Of a DNA stretch of 64,000 nt, positions 22,905-34,605 are shown one piece after another (within the stretch, counting starts at the first letter, position 1; each line of letters opens with the position of its first letter). The position numbers were made by a program, and so were the translations under genes. The DNA comes from Suillus spraguei. Lineage: Eukaryota > Basidiomycota > Agaricomycetes > Boletales > Suillaceae. The notes beneath the pieces are model-generated. The model was not told the origin of the DNA and did not search any database. It saw only the letters and a list, made by a program, of their open reading frames with translations. The DNA lies in contig JABCPU010000097.1 of NCBI GenBank assembly GCA_016800925.1, positions 123,935-187,934 on the forward strand, given 5' to 3'.

Positions 22905-25900
22905 TTATTCCCAGGATGGTGACGTGCTGTACGAGTGACTACGGCCGTTCTGTGCCGGACTCGATGGCGACCACTGAGGTGACGTCGGGCTGTAGGCAGG
23001 AGAAGCAGGGGCTAAAAATAGGTTAGCAACGGTTAGATTAGGGAAAAGAATCTTACAATATGCAGGTGCTGCAAGGTGGGATCTGAGTTTAGTAGTTGTG
23101 GAAACATGGCAGGATGAGTACTCACAAGCTGGGGAGTATGAGGGGGATGTAGGGGCTAGAAGAGAGTGAGCTTGTTGTTTTTCTGCATAAATTGGGCGAC
23201 TTACAGTATTTTGGAGACGAGGGGGATACCGGTGATGTGGGAGAATACTTTGGTGAGGATGGGGACATCTGAGCAGGTGCTGCAGTACGATTTTAGTAGG
23301 TGGTTGTGAAGGAAAAGATGAACACTCACAGGCTGTGGGTGAGTGGAGCGATAAAATTAATCATCAGTACACATCTTACGTGAACAACAACATCCGTGCT
23401 TACTTGGTGAGTCTGAGAAAGTAAGACGTCAGTCAGAGGCTAAAATACAAGAAAAAATTACTTACAACGCGGAGAAGCAGGGCTGAAAGAAGGACTGGTG
23501 GGAGAGTAACGTGGTGACGTGGGCGAAAATGATGGAGACTGTGGGCTGTAGCGGGGGGACGTGGGAGAGAATGATGGAGAAGTGGGAGAATAGCGTGGGC
23601 TCGTCGGTGAGTATCCTGGAGACGTGAGATTGAGTGCGGGAGATGTCGGCGAATACGTTGGTGATGTTGGTCCTCTGCCACGGTCGTAGAAGGGAGAAGT
23701 AGCATACGGAGATGTGCCGAACGGTGATGTAGCGCCGCCAAACGGTGATTGTGGAACATATGGAGATGTCGGTGAGTATGTATTGGGAGAGCTGGGGCTG
23801 TACCCAGGCCCTGCAGGTGACATGCCTCCGGCGCCAAGAGGACTCTGCCCATACCCGAGGAAAGAGAAGTTTGCGGGATCCTCGCCGCCGTTGACAGCGA
23901 GAGGAGAAAATGCGGCTGATTCTCCTTTGAAATTGCCTTCCGACCATGCAGGGGAATTGGTGTCATACGGCGTCATTGCCACTTGTCCTGGTGTCATGCC
24001 ACCATCTGCCTGCGCCGCTAGCATATTTTGGACTGGCAGACGATGATCAACGATAGCGTCCTTCAGCATGTCAATGTCGAGAGCCACATCAAAGGCACCA
24101 GTGCCCATTGGCGCTAGCTGGCCGAACATGACATTCTCGGCGATGCCATGACAATCGTCCTTCTCGCCGACCGCAGCTGCTTCCATGAGAATCTCCACCG
24201 TCTCCTCGAATGAACATCGCATGAGCGCTCCAGTGTCAGCACGATTGATACCGTGACGGGTGATTGCCATCAAAGAACCTCGGTGCGTCATGAGATCGCA
24301 AAGGAGAGCGAGATGGCGGTAGTTGACGTAGGAACCGTCAAATTCAATAACCCCACGCAGCTCCTTCATAATAGCAGCGCGGGCTGCTTCAATGCCCAGC
24401 ACGTTGAAGATCTCAACGCAACTGTTCGAATACGTACGAGTAAAGTCAACGCCATCAATGCACATGACAGTCTTGAGATTGATACCGTCTGTCTCCAACA
24501 CCCACTCCTTCTTCGGCTTGATGGCTCCTGTTTTGTCAATATACACTTTGTCATGCTGCTGCAGAAAGACTTTTTGGATGCCAGGAACCCCGCGCAGGCT
24601 GACGGAATTCAACATCGTGTTTTCTAGCTGACGCAAGAAGATGTCTTCTTCAACAGTTCCTAGACCATCATCGTCTTTATCACCACCGCCGAGTACACGG
24701 CAACGGATGATTAACTTCTCCGAGTTATCTTCACTCCAGATGACGAAGAGATCAGTCTTGAAACTCTCCGCGATGCGACCGGCAACATAAGCCATAGTGA
24801 GCTTGCGATCAATCATTTTAGCACGATCGAGCTCGAGACGAAGGAGCCACGGCGACTGCAGATGCAGTTTGGACTCAATCTCCTCGTCGGGAATGGCAAA
24901 GAATGACTCTACAAAAACGGAGTCCTCCTCGATGATAGTGGAACTTGGGTCTGGGTCATACCAGATCTCCACGGCTGCCGTCACAGTACGTAATGAGGTG
25001 TAGGCGAGCTCTTGCTCGACGTTCTTGGCAAGAAGACTCTCTTCAGCGATTTCAGGCTCGAGGTAGACAGTGAGGGAGGGTGTTTTTATTTTGGTGGCAA
25101 CGTTGATGATCTCCTTTAGACGCGGGACACCAAGTGTCACATTCTTACTAGAGACACCGGCATAATGGAACGTATTGAGCGTCATTTGCGTAGCCGGTTC
25201 ACCGATCGACTGAGCAGCAAGTGTGCCACACATCTCTCCCGGGTTCACCAGGGATTGGTTGAACTTGGCCTCCACTTCACCAAGGACCCAGTCAAATGCC
25301 TCTCTGGTAAGATGAAACTGTTCGAGTACGCGACGAGTGGCCATGGTGGCGCGAACGTGCATGCGGAATGTGAGCGATGAATTGGCTTGGACTTCTCTCG
25401 TCAGCGGATCATCACCAACCACGACAGCCAAGCGGTTGTTGAGCTGCTGAACGGCTTCAACGATGTAGGCTGGTTCCAGGTCACTTGGCTTCCGCTTGTC
25501 GATGTGGAAGATTTGCGTAGCGTTCTGAATAATACGATGAAGGTTGACAGGCAGATAATGAGGATTAAGGCCGTCTGCCTGGGGAAATATAAATTCTCGT
25601 AGAAGACGGCGGTCGTTCAGAAGTTCGTTGTATTCTTCGTCCAACTTCATCTGCAGCTCCAGAGAGCTGTCATCCACGCCAATCTGTAGTGTATTAGGCA
25701 GGAATCCGCTCTTGCCGTCCGTGACATCAACACGATAGTTGTGCTCGAAGGCTTCATTGTCAAGGCCGAAGGTCTCGATCTTCTGGCGTTCGATGAACGC
25801 GCCGTCCATGCCGTCCTCGCCGTACACGAACTGGATGAGATCTCCAAGAGAGTTGCGAACCGTGCCATCATAGTGAACCATGACGTCCTCCAATGCTTTG

Positions 25901-28900
25901 ACGAGACGACGTTGGATGTAGCCGGTCTCTGCCGTCTTGACAGCCGTATCAATGAGACCTTCTCTTCCAGCCATAGCATGGAAGAAAAACTCCTGTGGCG
26001 TCAACCCTCGCAGATATGAGTTCTCGACGAAACCACGTGCCTCCGGGCTGAAGTCGTCCTTGGTGAAATGGGGAAGAGTACGATGGCGGAACCCGAATGG
26101 GATACGACGACCTTCAACGCTCTGTTGCCCGACACAGACAGACATTTGCGAGATGTTGATGTATGAACCCTTGGAACCAGCCGTGACCATCTGCTTCACG
26201 TTGTTGTCATCCTTCAGGTTCTTCTGTGCATACTGACCAGAATCATCACGAGCGCGATTGAGCTCACGCTCTACCTTGCTCTCGAACGACTCTCGGATAG
26301 TCATACCAGGTAGCGCCTTCAGCCGGTCATGATATGCTTCTTCGATGATCTCTGCAACCAACTGCTTCTTCTCGCCAATACGCTTCGTGATGAAGCCCAT
26401 GACCACGGGGCCAGCAACAGTGTCACCGATGCCGATACTGAATCCATTGTGGAACAACCAGAAATTGACGACCATCTGGATGCCCGTAAAGAGGTCACGA
26501 GTAGCCTCAGGGCCCTTCTCGCGGAAGACAACATGCACCAAACCACCCTGGGAAGCGCCCACAGTCTTCTTCTCGACAACACCAAAGATAATTTCGCCAT
26601 TCTCAATTAACATACCGTCGTCGAAGATGGGGTTCGAGGACTTAGGATCTGGCGCCCGATGAATATTGATACCTCGAGGGATCACCATGCTAAGAATCTG
26701 CTTCCCGGACCACATGGGTTTTGGCTTGATGATAGCCGGTATTGGTACATTGCCGTCCCAGCTAGGGACCCACAACAAGATGTTCTGAACCTGATTCCAG
26801 TCCAGGAACGTGTCTCGCAGCGTAAACTTGCGGATCCCACAAAGCGTGTCCTGCACGATACCCATGACAGGTTTATTGGCTTGTGGCGAGATGATCTATG
26901 CACCAGTCAAATAGAATACCCATGAACGAGAGAATATGTCATTACCTGACGGGGAACCCATGCTATTTGCGACAGTTCGGCACGTGTTTCTTCACTCTGT
27001 GGAATACTGGGAAACGTGAGTATCGTATCATAGAGGACAAATGTCACTTACTGCATGTTCATTTCATCGCCGTCGAAATCGGCGTTATATGGAGGCGTCA
27101 CGGACAGATTCAGTCGAAAGGCTGTACTCATTAATGCATTACAAAGCGCAAGAGAATGCTATACTCACTAGAGTATGGCATCAGCCTCACTCGGTGACTC
27201 ATCATACTCATCTTGTGCAAACTAGGTTGCCGGTTGAACAACACGAAGCTGCAACGTGCATCAACGTGAGAATCGGTATGCATTTCCTGCGCCTTGAACT
27301 CACTCTCCATCCTTCAGATGTCGCTCGACAATCCACCCATATTGCAGGAACGCGTCTGCACGCTTATTATAGCGCAGATCAATACGTTCGCCAGTATCTC
27401 TCACGACATAGCGTGCACCAGGGTATGTAGTTGGGCCGTTGCGTACCAATTCTTGAAGATATGCGATGTTATATGGCGTCACTATAATGACGTTGTAAGT
27501 TGAAACGCTCGAAGGGATGACGAGTAACATACCTCGCTCGGGATAGGTCAAATTCATGGCAATGCTCCGAGGAACACCCACTTCATCCAGCTCCAAGTTA
27601 GGATCGCCTGTAATCACCGTACGCGCAGAGAAATCTACACGCTTGCCCATCAGATTGCCACGCAGACGACCCTCTTTCCCCTTCAATCGTGCACGAATAG
27701 CCTTCACCGGACGTCCAGACTTCTGCAACGCCTGAGGAATACCGGCAATATCATTGTCCATATAGGTAGCAACGTGGAACTATAATCGGCCAGTCAGCAA
27801 CCGCACTTGTGTTTGTCTCCGCAAAACTTGCCTGCAGTAGATGTTCATGCTCGCTAATGACGTGCGCAGGCGCACCCTCCTGCTCACACCGCCGCACGTG
27901 TGCGGACGCCTTGATGATCTCACCAAGCTTGTACGTCAAATCATCTTCGCTTCGCATAGCACCACCATCAACTGCTATACTTGGACGGACGGGAGGAGGC
28001 GGGACAGGCATAACGGTGAGAATCATCCACTCAGGACGAGCGTACTCATCCGAAAGACCTATGAGATGAAGGTCGGAGTCCGACATCTTCTTGAACGTCG
28101 TGTAAACCTCAGACGGTGTAATCAACCGCTTATCAGGCTGCATCGATTTCACATCCTGAAAACCGGTCAGTAACAGCATTCAGTAATGCTGCCATATACC
28201 AACCTCATCCTCATCTTTGGGTCTCTTGTATTGGACGAAAAGCTTCAATCCTTCTTTCCTAATGGCCGGTTGTATATGACCACATCCACCATGACCTTTT
28301 TTGGGCTCATCCGCGTCTCCTTCAGCACCATCTTCCTTGGGCTCGTCAGTCTCACAGGCCGTCTTGGTCTTGCAGTGCGCCCATACAACGGCCATGCGTG
28401 CCTTGGGATCGCGAATATGGCGGATCTTGTCGGCGAAATTGGGATCGGACTAAGGTACGACAATGGCATTGAATGAACAAATTAGAAAGCACATGAAATG
28501 TAAACGTCAGCATCAACTTCGACGGAAATAGAAATATTATCTAAGGGATTGCAATGCATCACAAGGAGGCAGCCGACATGATTTGGCATATATGTCGGCC
28601 ATTGGTGAGCCCTCTCCCCGCGTCACAGGGAGGGCCACCAAAGCCGAGTCCAGTAAGGTGCCTCGAGCACTGGCTGGACTACGATTTTTCGCACTCCTCG
28701 TTCAGCGCCCCATTTCACCGCGCACCTCGTGTCCAACCATCGCTGGGCGTTTGCAATGGTCCACGCGGCGATCAAGCGATCGAAAACGCGCGCAGACCAC
28801 GCCGCAGTGGGTCAAACGCCTCGTTCGAGGTACTGCCGCGGTGCGGGTTTGGGGTTCTCCAGTGGATTATGGAGAGAGCCCCCAGAAAATTGGGTGGTGG

Positions 28901-29402
28901 GGTGCGAAACGAGTAGAGGGACGAAATTCAACTCACGATGTCGGCTTTTAACTTTCCACAGTTTACGCAGATACATTCCAGGATCTTCTTCACTTTAATG
29001 ATGAAACCTGAAGAACCGAATGAATTTCGCACGATAAGACAAAGAAACTTTTGTCTACACACCTGGGTGAAAGACAGGCCTCGCCAACTCGATATGGCCA
29101 AAATGACCAGGACACTCTGACATTCCCTCTCCACATGTCTGACACTTGAAATTTCGGTCGATAGTTCCCATGCGGGGATCCATTAAACCACCCATCTTAG
29201 GTTTGTGCGTTGTCTCGTCCATAACCTCTGGGTGCTCCACTTTTGCTACCGAGTATGCTTTCTGATGGAGATGCACTAATTAGCATGGTGAGGTAGAGGA
29301 TGAATTATGACGCACAATTTCCTCTGGTGACAATATACCAAACTGTACCTCCTTCACTTTGCGAATGGGAGCCGTTGAATACGCGAACTGGTGGCCTAAC
29401 AT
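22905..29402 (-). CDS. RPB1: RPB1, largest subunit of RNA polymerase II
   Basis: This is the catalytic largest subunit of nuclear RNA polymerase II. The start (29400-29402) gives [20 protein letters not shown]. The zinc-binding clamp follows ([20 protein letters not shown] near 29080-29150), then [10 protein letters not shown]. The catalytic metal site [11 protein letters not shown] lies near 27055-27090. A long exon (23466 to about 26895) runs from [10 protein letters not shown] through the bridge-helix and trigger-loop regions ([18 protein letters not shown] near 25150-25205) into the C-terminal domain. The heptads (consensus YSPTSPx, many with Arg or Phe variants) continue through small exons to SPSWE and a TAA at 22905-22907. 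Splicing the small exons as listed separately gives an unbroken heptad series. One intron, 28450-28936, is far longer than the rest. The gene is divergent from VPS27. Confidence 0.96.
23057..23068 (-). other. RPB1 microexon, 12 nt
   Basis: CACCTGCATATT lies between TTGCAG and GTAAGA on the minus strand. It joins T|CA CCT GCA TAT T|CC and supplies S-P-A-Y, keeping the heptad register into the final exon (22905-23011). Confidence 0.75.
23126..23155 (-). other. RPB1 C-terminal domain exon, 30 nt
   Basis: This exon is bounded by TTCTAG and GTGAGT on the minus strand. With shared Ser codons at both ends it encodes [11 protein letters not shown], one and a half heptads. Confidence 0.78.
23215..23279 (-). 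other. RPB1 C-terminal domain exon, 65 nt
   Basis: This exon is bounded by CTGCAG and GTAAGT on the minus strand. It encodes [15 protein letters not shown] and SPSSPKY, ending in the first base of a Ser codon, the same phase as its neighbours. Confidence 0.8.
23330..23332 (-). other. RPB1 microexon, 3 nt (CCT)
   Basis: On the minus strand CCT is preceded by ACCCACAG and followed by GTGAGT. It joins A|CC T|CA to give Thr-Ser, restoring YSPTSPA. Skipping it would also stay in frame but give YSPTPA, so the heptad consensus argues for inclusion. Confidence 0.65.
23404..23412 (-). other. RPB1 microexon, 9 nt
   Basis: On the minus strand ACTCACCAA is preceded by TTTCTCAG and followed by GTAAGC. 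With the T left over from the preceding exon it supplies TAC TCA CCA, the Y-S-P of a heptad, plus one base of the next codon. Confidence 0.75.
28450..28936 (-). other. Oversized RPB1 intron with GC-rich insert
   Basis: This 487-nt intron lies between the exon ending [11 protein letters not shown] and the exon starting [15 protein letters not shown]. The donor is GTGAGT (28931-28936) and the acceptor TTAG (28450-28453). Other introns in the gene are mostly 45-75 nt. Its donor-side 340 bp is GC-rich and unlike intron DNA nearby, and it is flanked by 8-bp direct repeats ATGTCGGC at 28592-28599 and 28938-28945. The acceptor-side part also carries a hairpin (28572-28579 with 28592-28599). Confidence 0.75.
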
Positions 29403-30119
29403 GATTGCAACAAAAGGAGTAAGAAGAACAAAAACGCGTAAAAATCAGGAATGCAGTGACAAAGTCGGAAAATGGAAGTGGACGTGAATTAACGCGAATG
29501 TGGTGTTGTAAATGCGATTGTGGGGAGAGTGGTGGAGTTTTGACCACTTTTTTTGCGGCTTGAAAGGGACCACAAGTGCCTGGTGAAAAAGTCACAAAAA
29601 AGACGTAAATCGTTCAGAAAAATGGGTCAAGCGGAACTCGGCAAACCGCACAACCGGCGGGAATGTCAATGAATTCGCCTGGGTCTGCAGGACAGCAGAA
29701 AAGAGTGAACAACAGGACCTTCAAAGGTAGTCAGATGGCTGTTGAGAACAACCTGTGGATGAGTCTCACGTTCCAACTCCGCTCCAATTCAGCTGCGTCC
29801 GGCCCCGAGTCACGCCGTCACGCTTTTAGTCATGCATCATAGAAACTACACCAATGTGCTACCCAGAATTTCTGTAGAGGTCACCAAAATATTGCACAGA
29901 GCTCTGCTTCTTATACCCTCGTATAATTTTTGGGCGGCACACTGTTTTTCATATTGTCACGAAGAAATAATAATATTAACTGAATATTTGCTGATCGGAG
30001 TGCCAAAATTACGGCTGATTTGTCATCGCGTCATCAAGCTTGTAGGTAGCTGTGCGCAGTTGACGCAGGCTCATCAGACTACTCAACAATCGTATTCACT
30101 TCTACGGTGCTCATTCTAT
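29403..30119. promoter_or_regulatory. Divergent RPB1 / VPS27 promoter region
   Basis: These 717 bp separate the start codons of two divergent housekeeping genes. No coding signal was seen on either strand. It must hold both promoters and 5' UTRs; no specific TATA or activator site could be assigned with confidence. Confidence 0.5.
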
Positions 30120-32528
30120 ATGGCATCGATCAGCAGTTGGTTATGGGGAATTTCACAGCTCGACGATGCTGTCGGTGAGTGTGCTCGGCAATTACAGCGT
30201 GCCTTAACTCATCATTACCTTTAGACAAGGCTACCTCAGAGCTCATCCCGAATGGCTCAGAGGACGTTGCTCTCAATCTGGAGATATGCGACCAGATACG
30301 CTCCAAGTCAGCACCCGCAAAGGATGCTATGCGTGCGCTCAAACGCCGCCTTAATCACAAGAATCCTAATGTCCAACTCCTCGCACTCGGCGTAAGCCAT
30401 ATTATTCCAATATCCGCGAGATGCTCTGATGAGTCGGTTCGACAGTTGACAGATATATGTGTCAAGAATGGCGGTGATCATTTCTTGAGCGAGGTGACCT
30501 CAAGAGAGTTCATGGATAATCTAGTCTCTATCCTCAAAATGCCTGGTCTAAATCATTCTGTCAGAGATGACATCTTGAAGTATATACAGAACTGGTCCTT
30601 GGCTTTTGAAGGCAAGCCCAATCTCAGCTACGTTAATCAGGTCTACAAGACCCTCCAGAGTGAAGGTATCTACTTAATCGATCTGTCATCACTACGTTTC
30701 ACAATTGCTATGCAGGCCATCATTTCCCTCCAAAGGACTTTTCCTTGGCGAACTCTGCCATGGTCGATACGTCAACCGCTCCAGAATGGATAGATTCTGA
30801 GTTGTGTCTGCGATGTCGCACTCCGTTTACATTTACCAATCGGAAACATCACTGTCGGAATTGTGGACAGGTTTTCGACCAGCAATGTTCATCTAAATCC
30901 ATACCTTTACCTCACTTCGGCATCACTCAAGCTGTTAGGGTCTGTGATACGTGTCACAATAAGTTGCAGAAGAAGGCTGAGAAAAGGTATATATGTGTTC
31001 TTCCATGCATAAACCACTCTGATATTCTGTCTCCTGACAGTGACAAAGGACACCGCCATTCTGCAAGTATGTATAGCCCGCGTCACAGCAGTGCGCGCGA
31101 CCTCGCAGATGCAGAGCTCCAACGCGCTATTGAACTTTCCCTCGAGGAGGTCGGTGCTGCTCACGGACGCAGACCGGGTTATGTCCCCGTACAACCCTCT
31201 GCGCACAATTGGCACGTTTCAGAACCTCCTCTCGTGGACAAAAAGACACAACCCGATCGTAAAGTTGCTGAGATAGATGAAGACGATCCTGATCTTCGTG
31301 CAGCCATCGAAGCAAGTCTTCGCGAGGCTAACGCCCCGAAACCGAGTGCCCCTGTGGAGCTTACAAGCACAGATTCATACAGCAACATGTACGCCACGTC
31401 TCAGTCGTATCCGCCCACTGTTACGCATGTCCCACAAGCGCCGAAGCTTACGAGTTATGACCTCGAGCCCTTGGAGACCGACGCCATTCTTACATTCAGC
31501 CAGACAGTGGAGCAAGTGCAGACCCAAGGGGGACGCGACATGTCGCGATACCCTGCTGTCAACGAGCTATATGACAAAGCAAACGGGCTTCGGCCCAAGC
31601 TGGCGATGAGTCTGGATGACACCGACCGCAAAGAACGTGAGTCAGTTTACTTGGAAATCCTCAACTCTACTGATACTTGCACACAGAACTACTATCGGAG
31701 ATGCACGAAAAGCTTTCACAAGCCGTCAAGCTCTACGATAAACTACTGACGGATCAAATCTCACATCCCACGTGGCGGCGTTCTCCCCAACAGGTTCACC
31801 CTACAACTATACCAGTGCGGCAATCCACACAAACTCCTGTTAATGGTCATAACCAATGGGTACCACCCCACCATCATGCATCTTCCGTATCTTCCCCGGT
31901 TTTTGTGCCAACACGGAACGACTCTGCTCAATACGCTTCACAGCCTCTTATTTCCCGACCCATATTATCTGCTGTCCCCGAGTCAGAACCTCAGTTCGCT
32001 CATTATGCCGCAGGACCATCACAACCATATACTTCAGAGGTTCACGGGCCATCACAGCACCGCACGGCCCCGTTCGCCTCGCCACCTGCACCTCCTCAGC
32101 AGCCACCACACTTCACTAGTCCACCGTTATCTGTATCCTACCTTCCCCAGCAAACCCCTGCTTCTCCCACTCTTCCGGTCAACCAACCCGTGTCAATACC
32201 CCAGATCGCCAACATTTCCGCGCCATCTCAACCACCACCAGCACCCGCACTTCAACCCATGGCTCCACCCCTTACTCCGCAAACGCCGGCCCTCGCACGG
32301 CACCACAGCATGTCGGCACGTACCGCAATGTCCCCGCCGCCTGCAGCACTCGCTCGTTCAAGCACCGTATCGCGCGCGTCTCACTCTCAGTACCAACAAC
32401 CCTTACAGCCACAGCTTCCACAATTCCCCTCCGCACCAACGGCAGCACCGCAGTCGTTTGACTTGTACGCGCCGTCTGCGCCTACGACAATTCCAGAGCG
32501 GCGGGAGGAGCTGTTGATTGATTTGTAG
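30120..32528 (+). CDS. VPS27: VPS27, ESCRT-0 subunit
   Basis: VPS27 recognises ubiquitinated cargo on endosomes and recruits ESCRT-I. The start at 30120 gives MASISSWLWGISQLDDAV. The VHS domain spans about 30120-30665 (DKATSELIPNGSEDVALNLE, LLALGLTDICVKNGGDHF, REFMDNLVSIL), with introns near 30176-30224, 30393-30446 and 30666-30717. The FYVE zinc finger follows, with RKHHCRNCG and CSSKSIPLPHFGI (near 30840-30930), for binding phosphatidylinositol 3-phosphate. Two ubiquitin-interacting motifs follow: LQRAIELSLEEV (near 31115) and LRAAIEASLREA (near 31295). PSAP motifs, the known type that binds the ESCRT-I subunit Vps23, occur at KPSAPVE and twice near the end. The C-terminal third is Pro/Gln-rich and ends EELLIDL, resembling the terminal clathrin-binding box of Vps27/Hrs. 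It looks intact. Confidence 0.93.
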
Positions 32529-32745
32529 TGATTTTTATTGCTACAGTGTATGAGTTATAGTAGGATTGGGCACTGAAGTACTGACAATGAAAGATTAATT
32601 TGAATGTACGTAATAGATGGATGATCGAAACATGTTTACTCATGGCGATTGTCTTCCTTCATCATGAGACTTACGGTTCGACCGAGACGGGTCAACCTTC
32701 TGACCATCATCACTGCGCTGGTATTCAACACACGCTCGGACTGTA
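32529..32745. other. VPS27 3' flank
   Basis: No gene is supported here; it is the likely 3' UTR of VPS27, ending where a possible exon starts on the other strand. Confidence 0.3.
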
Positions 32746-32970
32746 TCATGTGTCCTTTCGCTGATCCTCTTCAACGCGTTTATCGTCAAACGGAACCTCC
32801 CCATCCGGTGGCTGTATGCGTCTTGCATATGCAATGGTTGCCAAGGTCTTACCCTTGACAAGACCGTTCTCACTGACCTTTGTTGCAAAGTCTTCGCCCA
32901 CATTCTGAGCTATCTTGTCCAGCGCGTGTGAATCGACTGGTTCTCGTTCGTGGACGCGATCTGTGCTTGC
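32746..32970 (-). pseudogene. Possible exon or gene remnant, unrecognised
   Basis: On the minus strand, a frame that starts after a CATAG acceptor-like site (about 32971-32975) reads ASTDRVHEREPVDSHALDK then a charged stretch with GEDFATKVSENGLVKGKTL and PPDGEVPFDDKRVEEDQR, ending in TGA at 32746-32748. The amino-acid mix (charged, balanced) looks coding rather than random. I could not find matching upstream exons: neighbouring frames contain stops. It may be the last exon of a decayed gene. No family was recognised. Confidence 0.25.
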
Positions 32971-34031
32971 CTATGGCACGCGACGGGGAGCACTACAGGT
33001 GCCAGACGTTGGTGACACAATACTGACTGTGCGTTTCACCCTCGTCAGTTGCGGTTACCATCGTCGTGGTCGTCAACATCTGATTGGGAATGGGGTTGGT
33101 CATTCACTGATGTTGCAATACATTCGGCTCCCCCAAAAGGTATCGGACATGCCCCTCATGACCTCCGCTCTACCTTGAGCTGCACCCGACAAATCACAAT
33201 CTTATCACACCCATATACTAGGTAACCACTTCGCATCCTCACAGAAATGAATAACGGACGAGAAACGGAAGGCCGAAATCTGTAGTGACGCGTAGTACTT
33301 CTGTAGTCGTAACCGTATAATCTGACGTTCACACGTTCGCATCCGTTGCAAAGGGATATCAGAATTCATCGACGTGTACTTCGTGTACGTATACTTGTAT
33401 TGAGAAAAGTAGCTTCAGTTTCCCCAGTGGTCACAGATCCAGATACTGATTTGATCTGAAAAGCAAGTTTCTAAACTCACCAGAAGCGTGTAGCGGGAGC
33501 ACACAAGTACTTTCACACCCCTGAACGGAACAAGAATGAACCTCTCCCACAATCGAGAGCAACGACTCAATATAATCGTAACTCAGCGGTTTATCAGTTT
33601 AAAAGGCACCTGGAAAGATGCAATTCCTAGTATCTCCAAAATAAAATCAACTTGGAATGTTTCCGGCTCCCCCACGGGGCCCCACCAGGGTCAGTTTCCG
33701 CAACATGTGAATCAATGACCCTCCCCTACCCCATCTCTCGCCGGTGTACACCCAGCAGGAGTTTACCACCATGTTCGCTAGACTTCGTCTTCAAGCATCG
33801 CAGAATCACTCATAGGGGCAGGGTCATAGAAATCGACCAGGATGCAATTAACCACGATGGTCTCTAAACTGAAATTGGCTATAGTGAAGCATATAGCAAA
33901 CGCGGAAGCGGCCTGCAGGTTGATATAACATAGATCTTTGCAAGGAGCAGTGGGTCAGAAGGGGACGGTCCAATAAGTATTACCGGGCCATTGATGCGCA
34001 GGCGAGACAGCTTTGAGTCTCCTAAGGAAAG
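32971..34031. other. Gene-poor stretch
   Basis: Frames are short and lack conserved motifs on both strands. No repeat, RNA gene or promoter could be supported. Confidence 0.35.
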
Positions 34032-34538
34032 TCACTCCCAGCTTCCCAACTGAGGTGCGTTGAAGTCAGGATTCCAGTCTCGTGATGATGTAGACACCGT
34101 TTCCCAACGCTGGCTCTCAGAAAGGAGGATATCGAGAAGTCTCGTGTCTGCCACTGATGTCATCCAAGGGAGCTCGTAGTAGGACTCGCCAGGGATGATC
34201 TTATGGATGCGGAGAAGTTTCATGCACTCTTGCCCAATGCATTATGCAATCATGGTTAAAGCTGCGGCAGTAAGGACCAGATCAGTGAATTACCTATTTG
34301 ATTTATGTTAGGGGCGTGCTCCTTTCCTTTCTCATCATTACCTTTTGGTTTTGTGCAGCCTTCAAGTTAATGGTTGCAAATACCAGATAACGCTTATACA
34401 CGATGCTCGACGGGCTGTACATGTACCCTGATCCAGAGGTTCCGATTACATGTGGCATACCGGGCAGATGTCCATTGTCGGGATCCCGAATTTCTGACGA
34501 AAGTACGAAGGTATTGCAAATGAGATTGTGGTACTTGA
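34032..34538 (-). pseudogene. Possible small two-exon gene or remnant, unrecognised
   Basis: On the minus strand, after a TCTCTAG acceptor (34539-34545), a frame reads KYHNLICNTFVLSSEIRDP, then GHLPGMPHVIGTSGSGYMY and PSSIVYKRYLVFATIN. A second frame at 34032-34223 reads KLLRIHKIIPGESYYEL and WMTSVADTRLLDILLSES. Both have coding-like composition and could be exons of one small protein, but the start and the joining intron are not clear. It lies just downstream of the FAD oxidoreductase on the same strand. No family was recognised. Confidence 0.28.
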
Positions 34539-34605
34539 CTAGAGATAGGAAAAATAAGCGACATACACATAATTAGGTACCTACTGCAGTTAATATATGT
34601 AGGTA

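Noticed and set aside
28554..28998. Plus-strand ORFs inside the large RPB1 intron
   Set aside because: They lie antisense in an intron, have no recognised motif, and partly overlap the neighbouring RPB1 exon.
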